Positions 14,541 to 22,301 of a stretch of DNA of 64,000 bases are shown here, in pieces (position 1 is the stretch's first letter; the number at the start of each line of letters is the position of its first letter). This DNA is from Bacteroidales bacterium (lineage in GTDB: Bacteria > Bacteroidota > Bacteroidia > Bacteroidales > Muribaculaceae), in assembly GCA_910575545.1 (NCBI GenBank), contig CAJTFH010000017.1, positions 1-64,000 on the forward strand. Direction: 5' to 3'. Under the pieces are notes generated by a model. The model searched no databases and was not told where the DNA came from. It saw only the letters and a program-made list of their open reading frames with translations. The position numbers and the translations under genes were made by a program.

Positions 14541-14857
14541 ACGCTTTTATCTTTTAGTTTTTTATATTCGGGGTCATAGATTTCATGGCCGTTCATCAGT
14601 GTGTCGTACATCATCGCCGCTCTCCGGGCTGCCATTTCGTTTCGCTCGTCATAATAACCGGTTCGGTAGTTGACGGCGAGCTGACGGAAATATGCCACGC
14701 ACACCTTGAAAGCCTGCGACTGCAAATAGCGGTGTATTGTGGCGAGTGCCTTTCCTGTGTTGGTTGCGGATTGCATTTTGCCGTTGACAAAGTTGTCAAA
14801 CGCCACGACAAATTCCTTGTCGTTGTTGGATATTGCTATTCCGTTATAATTTGCCAT
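14537..14857 (-). CDS. Conserved ICE protein
   Basis: A 106-residue protein (MANYNGIAISNNDKEFVVAF). It is helix-rich (YLQSQAFKVCVAYFRQLAVN, then YYDERNEMAARRAAMMYDTLM). Its stop overlaps the start of the 55-residue protein gene. Genes like this sit in the small-protein region of many Bacteroidales conjugative transposons. No function can be told from the sequence. Confidence 0.6.
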   Translation of the reverse strand: MANYNGIAISNNDKEFVVAFDNFVNGKMQSATNTGKALATIHRYLQSQAFKVCVAYFRQLAVNYRTGYYDERNEMAARRAAMMYDTLMNGHEIYDPEYKKLKDKSV

Positions 14858-14868
14858 GTTCTTATGAT

Positions 14869-15069
14869 TTAGATTGTTGCCTGATTGTAGATTGAGGGTT
14901 CGGAGGTCACGTTGTAGATATAGTTGCCACAGCGTACCAAAAGGCAGTTCTCGCCATAATAGAGTTTTTTCATGCCCCTAATGGAGCCGGAGCGGTGGAA
15001 ATTGGGGAACTGCCCGATATTGAGCCGTCTGCCCTCCGCTACTTTCATTCTTTTTACTCGCATAGTCAT
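14869..15069 (-). CDS. Small basic ICE protein
   Basis: A 66-residue protein (MTMRVKRMKVAEGRRLNIGQ) with a basic N-terminus and a C-terminal part YGENCLLVRCGNYIYNVTSE. The ATG at 15069 is chosen (15063 is an alternative) because the conserved leader motif AAACATCAAATG lies directly before it, as before other ICE genes here. The open frame runs on upstream into repeat copy 1 but has no coding support there. First gene of the minus-strand series 15069-13134. Confidence 0.55.
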   Translation of the reverse strand: MTMRVKRMKVAEGRRLNIGQFPNFHRSGSIRGMKKLYYGENCLLVRCGNYIYNVTSEPSIYNQATI

Positions 15070-15127
15070 TTGATGTTTGAGCGTTTGAGTTAATTTTTTC
15101 CCTTTTGTTTGAAGCTCTTTGAGCTTC
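15061..15127 (-). promoter_or_regulatory. Structured 5' leader of the 15069 operon
   Basis: On the minus strand a hairpin GAAGCTC/AAA/GAGCTTC (15127-15111) is followed by AAACAAAAGGG and then by AACTCAAA...CATCAAATG before the start codon. The same order is found at 20118-20062 and, with compensatory changes in the hairpin, at 31967-31901. It is probably a common regulatory leader. Confidence 0.5.
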
Positions 15128-15764
15128 TCCGGCAGGGCTGGCCGTTTTTCGTGCAGTCCCACAACTGCGGCCAAAAGGGAGGATAAGGCAAGTGTGTAGT
15201 CAGCGGCAAGCGAGGGATACCCATTTTTTCGGATTTGAGGGAGAAAAAATGTGGAGGCTCACGAGTGCGGACGCCGACCACAAGCGCAGCGTCACTTGAC
15301 GTTCCACCCGGACGCAGTAACTTCGCACGCCAAAACGCCTGTCCCTGCCGAGGCTCAAAATCTTCAAGGGAAAGAACCGGCCACCTTTGACCGTTGCCGT
15401 TTCAAAGTGCCAGCCTTGAAGCGGCCGAAGTCATCGTTTGCAGACTGGTGTTCCAAAGAGAGGCGACAACGCGAGAGTCGGGCGAAGGCTTGCCCTCGCT
15501 TTGCTCTGGCGTTGTCGCCGTTTCCGGCTGAAGCCGGACATCATATCCAATATCAGAATTGCCCGAAGCTGAATCGGTGTGCAGCACGGAATCAGCCGGG
15601 CAACCGGTAAACAGCACAAGGCGATGTGCCGTGTCTGTGGATCCGCGGGCCACTGACACGGCTTATCGCCTGAATTATCACATCATCTGGGAGCAAGCGG
15701 TGGTGATAAGGTTGTGTGAGGCAATACGCCCGGCGCACTGCCTCACGCTCCTGTCGCCACGGCG
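15085..15764. repeat. ~680 bp direct repeat, copy 1 (left of tet(Q))
   Basis: The stretch from GAGTTAATTTT (15085) to CTCACGCTCCTGTC (about 15757) recurs at 20074-20755 in the same direction with few changes. It contains the leader hairpin GAAGCTC/GAGCTTC, a long hairpin at 15462-15519 and the phrase GACACGGCTTATCGCC. A frame of about 119 codons is conserved in both copies, but the copies differ in ways that do not favour codons, so I read it as non-coding. The pair brackets tet(Q) and five small genes. Confidence 0.8.
15462..15519 (-). terminator. Long hairpin in repeat copy 1, possible tet(Q) terminator
   Basis: GGCGACAACGC (15462-15472) pairs with GCGTTGTCGCC (15509-15519); inside it GAGAG/CTCT and GGGC/GCCC also pair. 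In the direction of tet(Q) transcription the stem is followed by CTCTTTGGAA. The TTCCAAAGA tag at its left also adjoins the hairpins at 17976 and 29864. The same hairpin is found in copy 2 near 20452-20510. Confidence 0.4.
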
Positions 15765-15791
15765 TCTTATATTAATTTCCTGACCGCTCCA

Positions 15792-17717
15792 TTATTTTGA
15801 TGACATTGATTTTTGGAACATGAATAAAAGTTTATCTTTTTCGTTCATGCGGATATTATCAGAATAACCGCCTTTTGTTATTTGATACCCGCATGGCTTA
15901 ACCATAAAAACACCTAAGCCCTTAGTGTATGAACTTACTTCTGAGGCATAGTCTTTACTTGTATTTAATGGAACTTTCCCTTTAATATGACACCACCCAT
16001 TATTGCAACTGATGTCCTCAATCTCAGACATCATTTTTTGCAAATCTGTAATAGCTTTGGAACTTGCCTCCTGGGGTATCTGCAACTCAAAACAGAGCAT
16101 CGGTTCGAGAATGTCCACACCTGACTGTTGCAAAGCCAGCCTGAAGACATAAGGGGTCAGCTGTCTGAAATCAGCAGGTGTACTTACCGGGCTATAATAC
16201 TCGGCTTGAGTAAAAGTTACTTTCAGATCTGTCACTTCCCATCCATGTAACCCTGATTGGCACGACATACGAATCCCTTCAAAAACGGCATTTTGAAAAG
16301 AATGGTTCAGATAACCATAGGAGATGTCACTTTCGATCTGCAACCCTGTTCCTAACGGCAAGGGTTCAAGAGTCAATCCTATTGTGGCCCAATAAGGATT
16401 GGGTGGCACTTCGATCTGAATAATCTTATTGACCTTTTTTACAGGTCGTTCTTTGTAGATAGTCTTGATCTCATGAAAATGAACCTTTACGGAAAATCGT
16501 TCTTCCAGCAATGTCTGTATGATTTCCTTTTGGGTCAAACCATATAACGAGATTTCCAATTCATCACTATAAGAGTTTATGGAAAAGGACAAAGACGGGT
16601 CCTCAATCCACAATGTATTCAGAGCGGATATCACCTTGCTTCTCTCTTCGGGCTTGTCCGGTCGGACGGAGGATTTGAGAGCGGGATGCTGATGGGATAA
16701 TCCTTGAATCAAACAAGGTTCAGCCCCTAAATAATCTCCGATTCGAAAATCTTCCATATCTTCTACAATCGCGATATCATTGGCACCCACTTCATCAACA
16801 TTTATCTCTCTGCCCTGATAAATAGTTTTCAGATTTTTAATCTTGATGAATTTTTCCGAATCGTTGATTCTTACAACGTCTCGAAGTCTCAGACTTCCGT
16901 CAATTATTTTTAGAAAACTTCTTTTATGTCCTTTGGGGTCATGCTCTATCTTATAGAGATAAGCTGAAAGTCTGTTTGAGACTGATGCCGGAGGAAGTAT
17001 AAAAGAAGTGATGGCGTCCATCAACTCATTGATACCGATATTGAACATCGCTGATCCATGTAGCACCGGATAGACTTTGGCTTTTGCAACAAGAGCGATT
17101 ATCGTATTCCAATAATCAGCCGGTGAAATTTCGCTATCCGCCAAATATCGTTCCAATATATCGTCGTCATGGTTGCATACAAATTCTTTGTATTCTTCCT
17201 TTATATATGTTTTTGAGCAAACCGGATAAACCAATCCATCGACAACAGTTTGCATAAGCAGGACATCTTGCGACAGATTTGTTTTTATATCCAGATACAA
17301 ACGCTCCAAATTCACACCGGCACGGTCAATTTTATTGATAAATATAATTGTCGGGATTTGCAGCTTCTGTAAAGTATTGAACAGCAACTTTGTTTGCGCT
17401 TGTATGCCTTCCTTTGCGGATAAGATGAGGACTGCTCCATCAAGCATTTTGAATGTCCGCTCCACTTCCGCAATAAAATCCATGTGTCCCGGAGTGTCAA
17501 TGATATTGCATTTCACACCATTCCAGATAATAGATGTCGTAGAAGCCCGGACAGTAATTCCTCTACGTTTCTCTATATCCATAGAGTCTGTTATGGTGTC
17601 ACCATTATCCACACGGCCGCACTTTTCCGTTGCTCCACTGGCAAACAGCAGATTCTCGGTTACGGAAGTTTTTCCTGCATCAATGTGAGCAAGAATTCCT
17701 AAATTTATAATGTTCAT
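15792..17717 (-). CDS. tet(Q): Tet(Q) tetracycline ribosomal protection protein
   Basis: A 641-residue EF-G-like GTPase that binds the ribosome and releases tetracycline. G1 AHIDAGKT is at residues 10-17, G3 DTPGHMDF and G4 NKID follow, and the C-terminal half has the EF-G domains III-V. The sequence agrees with Tet(Q) of Bacteroides almost throughout, with scattered substitutions, and has the same length. ATG 17717 gives the standard start MNIINLGIL. Upstream lie the promoter and the three-codon leader peptide of Tet(Q) attenuation. In CTnDOT rteA and rteB follow tet(Q); here the gene ends in repeat copy 1 and no rte genes are seen in the window. Confidence 0.97.
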   Translation of the reverse strand: MNIINLGILAHIDAGKTSVTENLLFASGATEKCGRVDNGDTITDSMDIEKRRGITVRASTTSIIWNGVKCNIIDTPGHMDFIAEVERTFKMLDGAVLILSAKEGIQAQTKLLFNTLQKLQIPTIIFINKIDRAGVNLERLYLDIKTNLSQDVLLMQTVVDGLVYPVCSKTYIKEEYKEFVCNHDDDILERYLADSEISPADYWNTIIALVAKAKVYPVLHGSAMFNIGINELMDAITSFILPPASVSNRLSAYLYKIEHDPKGHKRSFLKIIDGSLRLRDVVRINDSEKFIKIKNLKTIYQGREINVDEVGANDIAIVEDMEDFRIGDYLGAEPCLIQGLSHQHPALKSSVRPDKPEERSKVISALNTLWIEDPSLSFSINSYSDELEISLYGLTQKEIIQTLLEERFSVKVHFHEIKTIYKERPVKKVNKIIQIEVPPNPYWATIGLTLEPLPLGTGLQIESDISYGYLNHSFQNAVFEGIRMSCQSGLHGWEVTDLKVTFTQAEYYSPVSTPADFRQLTPYVFRLALQQSGVDILEPMLCFELQIPQEASSKAITDLQKMMSEIEDISCNNGWCHIKGKVPLNTSKDYASEVSSYTKGLGVFMVKPCGYQITKGGYSDNIRMNEKDKLLFMFQKSMSSK

Positions 17718-17884
17718 TTGATTAAGCAATAATATACAGCATTAGATGCGTTGTCGGAACGCACCTTTTAATACCTCCTCGTAGCATGAGAGAGCTACAG
17801 GATTCCTAACTCGTGTTGGTATGTATATTATTACTGCCGCATGGTGACCACAAAATTAGTTATTTTTTTTCACCCCAACAAATT
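17718..17884 (-). promoter_or_regulatory. tet(Q) promoter and translational attenuator
   Basis: On the minus strand TAATTTTG (17858-17851) with an upstream TTTG (about 17883-17879) forms the promoter. ATG CGG CAG TAA at 17842-17831 encodes a three-residue leader peptide, Met-Arg-Gln. Between it and tet(Q) lie hairpins, GTAGCTCTCTCATGCTAC and TGCGTTCCGACAACGCA. This matches the known attenuation of tet(Q) in CTnDOT, where slowed ribosomes on the leader free the tet(Q) ribosome-binding site. Confidence 0.75.
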
Positions 17885-17963
17885 ATAGCCGGAATTATTT
17901 CGCAGATAACAGCTAATCATACTAAGACTATAAGCTCCAGGCGTGATGTCGGGGGCTTTGTAG

Positions 17964-18010
17964 CTTTCCAAAGACGCGGCTTTTGGGAGGGGACGAGCAA
18001 AAGCCGCCCC
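17964..18010 (-). terminator. TTCCAAAGA-tagged hairpin (copy A)
   Basis: GCGGCTTTT (17976-17984) pairs with AAAAGCCGC (17999-18007) across a 14-nt loop, next to TTCCAAAGA. A nearly identical 47-nt sequence occurs at 29853-29899. Both lie downstream of the last gene of a minus-strand transcript, so they act most probably as terminators. The stretch 17914-17955 also resembles the terminator after the TonB operon at 28674. Confidence 0.5.
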
Positions 18011-18072
18011 GCGTGGTTGCAGGACGGCTCGGTGGTCGCTGTGACATTCCGGAATTGGAAGCCGATTGTGTT

Positions 18073-18345
18073 TCAGTCAAACCAATCGGGGTTGCTCTCG
18101 CTGAGGATTGCGACAAGTTCGTTGTCCGGCAGCTTCAAATCACTTTCGGAAGTATAAAAGAAGATTTCTTCATCTACACGCTCCGCTTCCTTATCGGCGA
18201 AGCCGTCGCATTTGTCGGTGATTGGATAAGGCATAAGTGCGTCAAGCAATTCCAGCCCACCGATGATAAGGCTCTCGCCCTCGTTGCTTGTCACGATACG
18301 GCAGGTATAGTCCGTGCCCTTGTAATTGAGTTCGGTTGTCGTCAT
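18073..18345 (-). CDS. Small acidic ICE protein
   Basis: A 90-residue acidic protein (MTTTELNYKGTDYTCRIVTS) ending in NELVAILSESNPDWFD. The pattern NYKGTDYTCRIVTSNEGESLIIG looks like a short beta sheet. It resembles small proteins encoded between the ori region and the par genes of Bacteroidales ICEs, with no assigned role. It is the last gene of the minus-strand run 20062-18073, and the hairpin at 17964-18010 follows it. Confidence 0.6.
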   Translation of the reverse strand: MTTTELNYKGTDYTCRIVTSNEGESLIIGGLELLDALMPYPITDKCDGFADKEAERVDEEIFFYTSESDLKLPDNELVAILSESNPDWFD

Positions 18346-18402
18346 ATCTTTCGGTTTTATGTACCCTGCTCTCCATAAGGATTGCAGGGTGCTGTTTATA
18401 AT

Positions 18403-19032
18403 TCAGTCTATATCAATCCCTATAAAATGTTCATCATCAATCAGGGCATAGTAATATCCGTTGGCACAGCCACGATACTCTTTACTGAAGCCTGCGGCAA
18501 TATCTCCGGCTTTATAGTAGTTATTGTTATCGTCCTTATCCTTGACCTCTATCCATAGGGAACCGTCATAACCACGGAAAGTGAATGTTCCGGAATTAAA
18601 GTTGCGCCGTTCTTTGAGAGCCTTTCTGAACTGGTCCACCGCCCAATAGCTATATCTGGAGATAGCGTCAAGGGATATTATCTCTCCGTCGATGCGAGTG
18701 CCGGTGGTAAGGTGGTTCTCGTAGCAGTCCTTTGTCGGGTCAGCTTCAAGACACTTGCGAACAAATGCAGACGGGAAAGTTGCACGCGAGGCGTAGCGTT
18801 GGAATTTGGCTACTATATTCGTTGTCGGCTTTGTCACTTTTGAGATAGACAGCCAAGATTTGATGTCGTTTGGGGGTATGGGATAGCCTCTCCTGCGAGA
18901 GCGTTTAGCAAACTCACATACCTTACTTTCAGTAGAGAGGAACAAGCGTCGGCGTTGAGTGCCAAAGGGAGTGGTGATGTCGAAAGCTCCATGATTGCGA
19001 TATAGTATCGCTGACACATCTTCGTATTTCAT
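18403..19032 (-). CDS. Hypothetical ICE protein
   Basis: A 209-residue protein, basic in the N-terminal half (FLSTESKVCEFAKRSRRRGY) and with a C-terminal region of aromatic residues (GYYYALIDDEHFIGIDID). No motif, signal peptide or membrane segment is clear. It lies between other short ICE genes with 44-57 nt gaps, and is inside the tet(Q) segment bracketed by the direct repeats. Function unknown. Confidence 0.6.
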   Translation of the reverse strand: MKYEDVSAILYRNHGAFDITTPFGTQRRRLFLSTESKVCEFAKRSRRRGYPIPPNDIKSWLSISKVTKPTTNIVAKFQRYASRATFPSAFVRKCLEADPTKDCYENHLTTGTRIDGEIISLDAISRYSYWAVDQFRKALKERRNFNSGTFTFRGYDGSLWIEVKDKDDNNNYYKAGDIAAGFSKEYRGCANGYYYALIDDEHFIGIDID

Positions 19033-19076
19033 ATCCGTGTGATTTGTATAATCGTTTGATTTTTGTGAGATAATGG

Positions 19077-19313
19077 CTACAAGGTCATCACATGGCAGTC
19101 AGTGACCTCGGCAGGTAGTCCGAAAGCAGGGAAATGAGAGAAATATGGGTGGCACTCTCCCTCGACTTCCGAAGCGGTAGTGACGGTCTGCACTTTGTTG
19201 TCGGCATACCATTTGTCAATCATCGCAATTTCATCGTCAGTCAACCCTGTGGGGTCTCCGTTGATTAGATAGCATAACGCCCATGTGGGGATAGGCTCGA
19301 TAAAGAACTCCAT
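19077..19313 (-). CDS. Small hypothetical ICE protein
   Basis: A 78-residue protein (MEFFIEPIPTWALCYLINGD) with the pattern DPTGLTDDEIAMIDKWY, as in small proteins (DUF6926-like) that occur beside plasmid or ICE genes and whose function is not known. The gene is 12 nt downstream of its neighbour (19326) and so almost certainly in the same transcript. Confidence 0.6.
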   Translation of the reverse strand: MEFFIEPIPTWALCYLINGDPTGLTDDEIAMIDKWYADNKVQTVTTASEVEGECHPYFSHFPAFGLPAEVTDCHVMTL

Positions 19314-19325
19314 GACTGTATGTTT

Positions 19326-19817
19326 TTAGTTGTGATACCCTAATATTGCCCCGATGTATAGTCTATCGCCCTTTTTCAGTCGGGCGATAATATCCATTAG
19401 GTCTGCGGAGCGTTCAGCCGTGCCAGCACCGCCGTAGAACTCGGTCACGAAAAGAGCGTCAACGCCAAGCGGATTGATAATGGCTTTTTTCAGTTGTCCG
19501 ATTGGTCCGTTCCATTTCATCACGTTTGCAGGGGTAAGCTCTGCAGATATAGCCTTGATGTTGTCGAAATAGGATTTGCGCCATATTGCGAAGCCACCAT
19601 TGTAGGAAAGGGCGTTTTCATCAGTGGGCGTAAACATAGCTTTCGGCAGGATATGTTCAAGAAGAAAACGGATGTCAAACTTGCGTCCGTCCTCGGAGTT
19701 TTCACACACATAGGATATGGAGGCGTTTTCTCCTGCCACTATACGGTCGATATTCACATAGTCGTTCTCGGCTATCGGCTCGGTGCTGATTTGATAAATA
19801 GTGCTGTGCATAGTCAT
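19326..19817 (-). CDS. Hypothetical ICE protein
   Basis: A 163-residue protein (MTMHSTIYQISTEPIAENDY; a start two codons later is also possible). It includes VNIDRIVAGENASISYVC and the C-terminal ADLMDIIARLKKGDRLYIGA. No motif identifies it. As for 15069 and 20062, the leader AAACATCAAATGACTATG precedes the start, so it shares control with those genes. Confidence 0.6.
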   Translation of the reverse strand: MTMHSTIYQISTEPIAENDYVNIDRIVAGENASISYVCENSEDGRKFDIRFLLEHILPKAMFTPTDENALSYNGGFAIWRKSYFDNIKAISAELTPANVMKWNGPIGQLKKAIINPLGVDALFVTEFYGGAGTAERSADLMDIIARLKKGDRLYIGAILGYHN

Positions 19818-19846
19818 TTGATGTTTGAGTGTTTGTGTTTTTTATA

Positions 19847-20062
19847 CTACGGTTTAATTCTTGTGGTCTCGCCAATTTTTGTGTCAGGGTGAACCGGGAA
19901 CTCCCAGTTTACTTCATCATCAGGTAATGTGGAATGTATGTCACTGCCTATAACCAATCCGCAGTGTTTTTCAACATACTCCCTTGCCTGTGCCTCGTTT
20001 TCAGCCTCTATTTCGAAGAAGCCACTGAATATGTACTCTGTTCTGACTCTGAATTGTGCCAT
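19847..20062 (-). CDS. Small ICE protein
   Basis: A 71-residue protein (MAQFRVRTEYIFSGFFEIEA, then ENEAQAREYVEKHCG). The pattern of strands followed by EAxxxAREYVEKHC is like DUF-type beta-alpha-beta small proteins common on these elements (RYxFxGxFxIxAxxxxEAxxxVxxxC). First gene in the run 20062-18073; its leader contains AACTCAAACATCAAA and the GAAGCTC/GAGCTTC hairpin of repeat copy 2. Confidence 0.6.
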   Translation of the reverse strand: MAQFRVRTEYIFSGFFEIEAENEAQAREYVEKHCGLVIGSDIHSTLPDDEVNWEFPVHPDTKIGETTRIKP

Positions 20063-20073
20063 CGTTTTTTGAT

Positions 20074-20755
20074 GTTTGAGTTAATTTTCTCCCTTTTGTT
20101 TGAAGCTCTTTGAGCTTCTCCGGCAGGGCTGGCCGTTTTTCGTGCAGTTTCACAACTGCGGCCAAAAGGGAGGATAAGGCAAGTGTGTAGTCAGCGGCAA
20201 GCGAGGGATACCCAAATTGTTTGAGGCACGAGAAGAATTTGTGGAGGCTCACGAGTGCGGACGCCGACCACAAGCGCAGCGTCACTTGACGTTCCTACCG
20301 GACGCAGTAACTTCGCACGCCAAAACGCCTGTTCCTGCCGAGGCTCAAAATCTTCAAGGGAAAGAACCGGCTTCCGTTGACTTTTGCCGTTTCAAAGTGC
20401 CAGCCTTGAAGCGGCCGAAGTCATCGTTTGCAGACTGGTATTCCAAAGAGAGGCGACAACGCGAGAGTCGAGCGAAGGCTTGCCCTCGCTTTGCTCTGGC
20501 GTTGTCGCCGCCTTCGGCTTCAGCCGGACATCATATCCAAAATCAGAAATGCCCGAAGCTGAATCGGTGTGAGACACGGAATCAGTCGGGCAACCGGTAA
20601 ACAGCACAAGACGATGTGCCGTGCCTGTGGATCCGCGGGCCACTGACACGGCTTATCGCCTGAATTATCACATCATTTGGGAGCAAGCGGTGGTGATAAG
20701 GTTGTGAGAGGCAATACGCCCCGGCGCACTGCCTCACGCTCCTGTCACCACGGCT
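20074..20755. repeat. ~680 bp direct repeat, copy 2 (right of tet(Q) segment)
   Basis: Nearly identical in order and sequence to 15085-15764. Small differences, such as CCCATTTTTTCGG against CCCAAATTGTTTG and GTTTCCGGCTG against CCTTCGGCTTC, show independent drift. It begins at the leader of the 20062 gene and ends just before the sequence that leads into the TonB operon promoter. No gene is called inside it. Confidence 0.8.
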
Positions 20756-20824
20756 GGCAAACCACTCGGCACCCATAGACGCCCGTAAAACGCACATTTA
20801 TCAAATGCAAAGTGAATTATTTAT

Positions 20825-20866
20825 AGGCTATAATAGCCTTAATCCCAAATATTATTATTAACTTTG
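20825..20866 (+). promoter_or_regulatory. Promoter and putative operator of the GLPGLI/TonB operon
   Basis: TAACTTTG at 20859-20866 fits the -7 element. At the -33 position lies a perfect inverted repeat AGGCTA/TAA/TAGCCT (20825-20839), which looks like a repressor or activator site. The sequence AAATATT-TTATTAACTTTGCGA recurs at 32284-32306 before another lipoprotein gene. The first gene is only at 21124, so the leader is about 250 nt long. Confidence 0.55.
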
Positions 20867-20928
20867 CGACTGATAGACTCCTGTCTGTCACGACATTTTG
20901 GAAAATAAGAAGCGTTATGCTCATCTTG

Positions 20929-21060
20929 TTTGTTGAAAACGTAGGAAATTTTCAAAACGATGCAAGAGATAGCATAGTGGTTCTCACGCGTATAGCGTGG
21001 GCTGCTATTGTTACATCTGCATCAAAGGTTTCCTACGACCATCAACAAAGACGTGGCATA
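20929..21060 (+). ncRNA. Candidate structured RNA (120-nt rod, copy 2)
   Basis: Nested stems in order: TTTGTTGA 20929-20936 with TCAACAAA 21042-21049; CGTAGGAAA 20940-20948 with TTTCCTACG 21029-21037; GATGCA 20959-20964 with TGCATC 21018-21023; ATAGCA 20969-20974 with TGCTAT 21003-21008; tip hairpin CACGC 20985-20989 with GCGTG 20995-20999. A TGGC...AGT...GC stretch and T-rich bases follow. Length, stem order and single-stranded spacers match the fold at 3213-3332, although the sequences differ. It precedes the first gene of the operon by 64 nt. It may be an independent small RNA or a leader. Confidence 0.45.
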
Positions 21061-21123
21061 GTTGGCTCACGCTTCTTTATAGTAACTTAACTCTCTATGA
21101 GCCACCGGGAGATTCTGGCATAT

Positions 21124-21846
21124 ATGAAAAAGATATTGCTCCCATTATCAGTTTTCGGTTCGATGTTGTTATCAGCGTGCAGCGATGACAATACGGTTTT
21201 CAACGAACCGTCGCCTATCCGCGCCTATGAGACTGATGCAGAAATACTGGCACAATTTGTTGATGTGGATAACGCCACAGGTGCGTTTTTCATCAATCCC
21301 GACAAGAAAATCACAGCTTCCGACTATGTAGTCAACCGTAGTCGTGAGGAGTTGATGATGGTAAGCACAATCAACCGGGATAAGTTCACGCGCGATATGG
21401 AAGCCGTCAATGGTATGCTCCGTGCAGTGAAACAATCGGGCAACTCAACGGCGATTATTTACTCAACATATTCTTCCGACAAACTTATTGAGGGAAGGAT
21501 CACTGATACCTATGGAGTAACGAGGTCGGCGACACGTTCAATCAATGGCAATACACTCGCCCAAATGGTCGTGACTTCTGATCGAGATGACGCAAGACAG
21601 TTCTATGCACCCCGATATGTTACCATGAATGTGTCTGCAAACAGTTCATCTAGATTCTACCTGTATCAGCTCTCTTTGGGTGACACTTCAAATCCTGATG
21701 CCGGAATATTGATAGTGGCCGGGGTGAATACGCCGCAACCATGCCATTCGTACATCATTAGCAATAATGGTAATTCCGATTGGCTTTCAGTCAAAGGCAT
21801 GAATCTTGTCGGTGACGGAACGCTCTCCGTTTCATTTTCACAATGA
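21124..21846 (+). CDS. Lipoprotein, first gene of the GLPGLI/TonB operon
   Basis: A 240-residue lipoprotein. From ATG 21124 (MKKILLPLSVFGSMLLSAC, lipobox LSAC) it has a proper signal peptide; an upstream frame start at 21097 would add an odd N-terminus. The mature part has no Cys and contains VDVDNATGAFFINPDKK and, near the C-terminus, SYIISNNGNSDWLSVKG. I know no family. The stop overlaps the next start by 4 nt, as in the whole operon, so the six proteins are made together at the cell envelope. Confidence 0.7.
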   Translation: MKKILLPLSVFGSMLLSACSDDNTVFNEPSPIRAYETDAEILAQFVDVDNATGAFFINPDKKITASDYVVNRSREELMMVSTINRDKFTRDMEAVNGMLRAVKQSGNSTAIIYSTYSSDKLIEGRITDTYGVTRSATRSINGNTLAQMVVTSDRDDARQFYAPRYVTMNVSANSSSRFYLYQLSLGDTSNPDAGILIVAGVNTPQPCHSYIISNNGNSDWLSVKGMNLVGDGTLSVSFSQ

Positions 21847-22301
21847 AGGCGTTATTTATCTCTCTCTGCCTCTCCTTATTGATGATATTGTCGTCATGCG
21901 AAGGGCGAACCGGCTACCTTGATGAAGGTCAGCAGAACACTGTCGCTATGCTCACTGATGTGGAATGGCTTGTTGTGTATGTCGATTACAGTATTAGCAA
22001 TGAACAGACATTTGATGATGAAACCAATATCTATTCATTCGGCAGAGACACCAAGGGCTGGACTGCGACAGGCTCCCTGAAAGATCCGTCTATCAAGAAA
22101 GATGTCAGATATTTCCAATGGACTTTCACCACGGAGAATTACGCTGTTATTTACATGGCCGGGAACTCCACAGATGGATACTGGATGATCGAGAAACTGA
22201 CACCTGACGAACTATGGGTTGTAATTACGGCTTCTGATCCTGTTTTATATCCCAACCAGTATAAAACTTATTACAAACTCAAAGCCCGCAAAAGACAATG
22301 A
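21843..22301 (+). CDS. Lipoprotein, second gene of the operon
   Basis: A 152-residue lipoprotein with the lipobox ILSSC (signal MKALFISLCLSLLMILSSC). The mature part has WLVVYVDYSISNEQTFDDE and YYKLKARKRQ at the end, with the strand-rich look of lipocalin-like small proteins. Start and stop both overlap neighbours by 4 nt (ATGA). It is specific to this operon as far as I can tell; role unknown, perhaps a periplasmic or surface partner of the receptors. Confidence 0.7.
   Translation: MKALFISLCLSLLMILSSCEGRTGYLDEGQQNTVAMLTDVEWLVVYVDYSISNEQTFDDETNIYSFGRDTKGWTATGSLKDPSIKKDVRYFQWTFTTENYAVIYMAGNSTDGYWMIEKLTPDELWVVITASDPVLYPNQYKTYYKLKARKRQ

Noticed and set aside
15251-15610. Reading frames of about 119-127 codons in both 680-bp repeats (also 20217-20600)
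   Set aside because: They lie in hairpin-rich repeated DNA, have no ribosome-binding site or domain, and differ between copies without codon-like bias. Read as non-coding.
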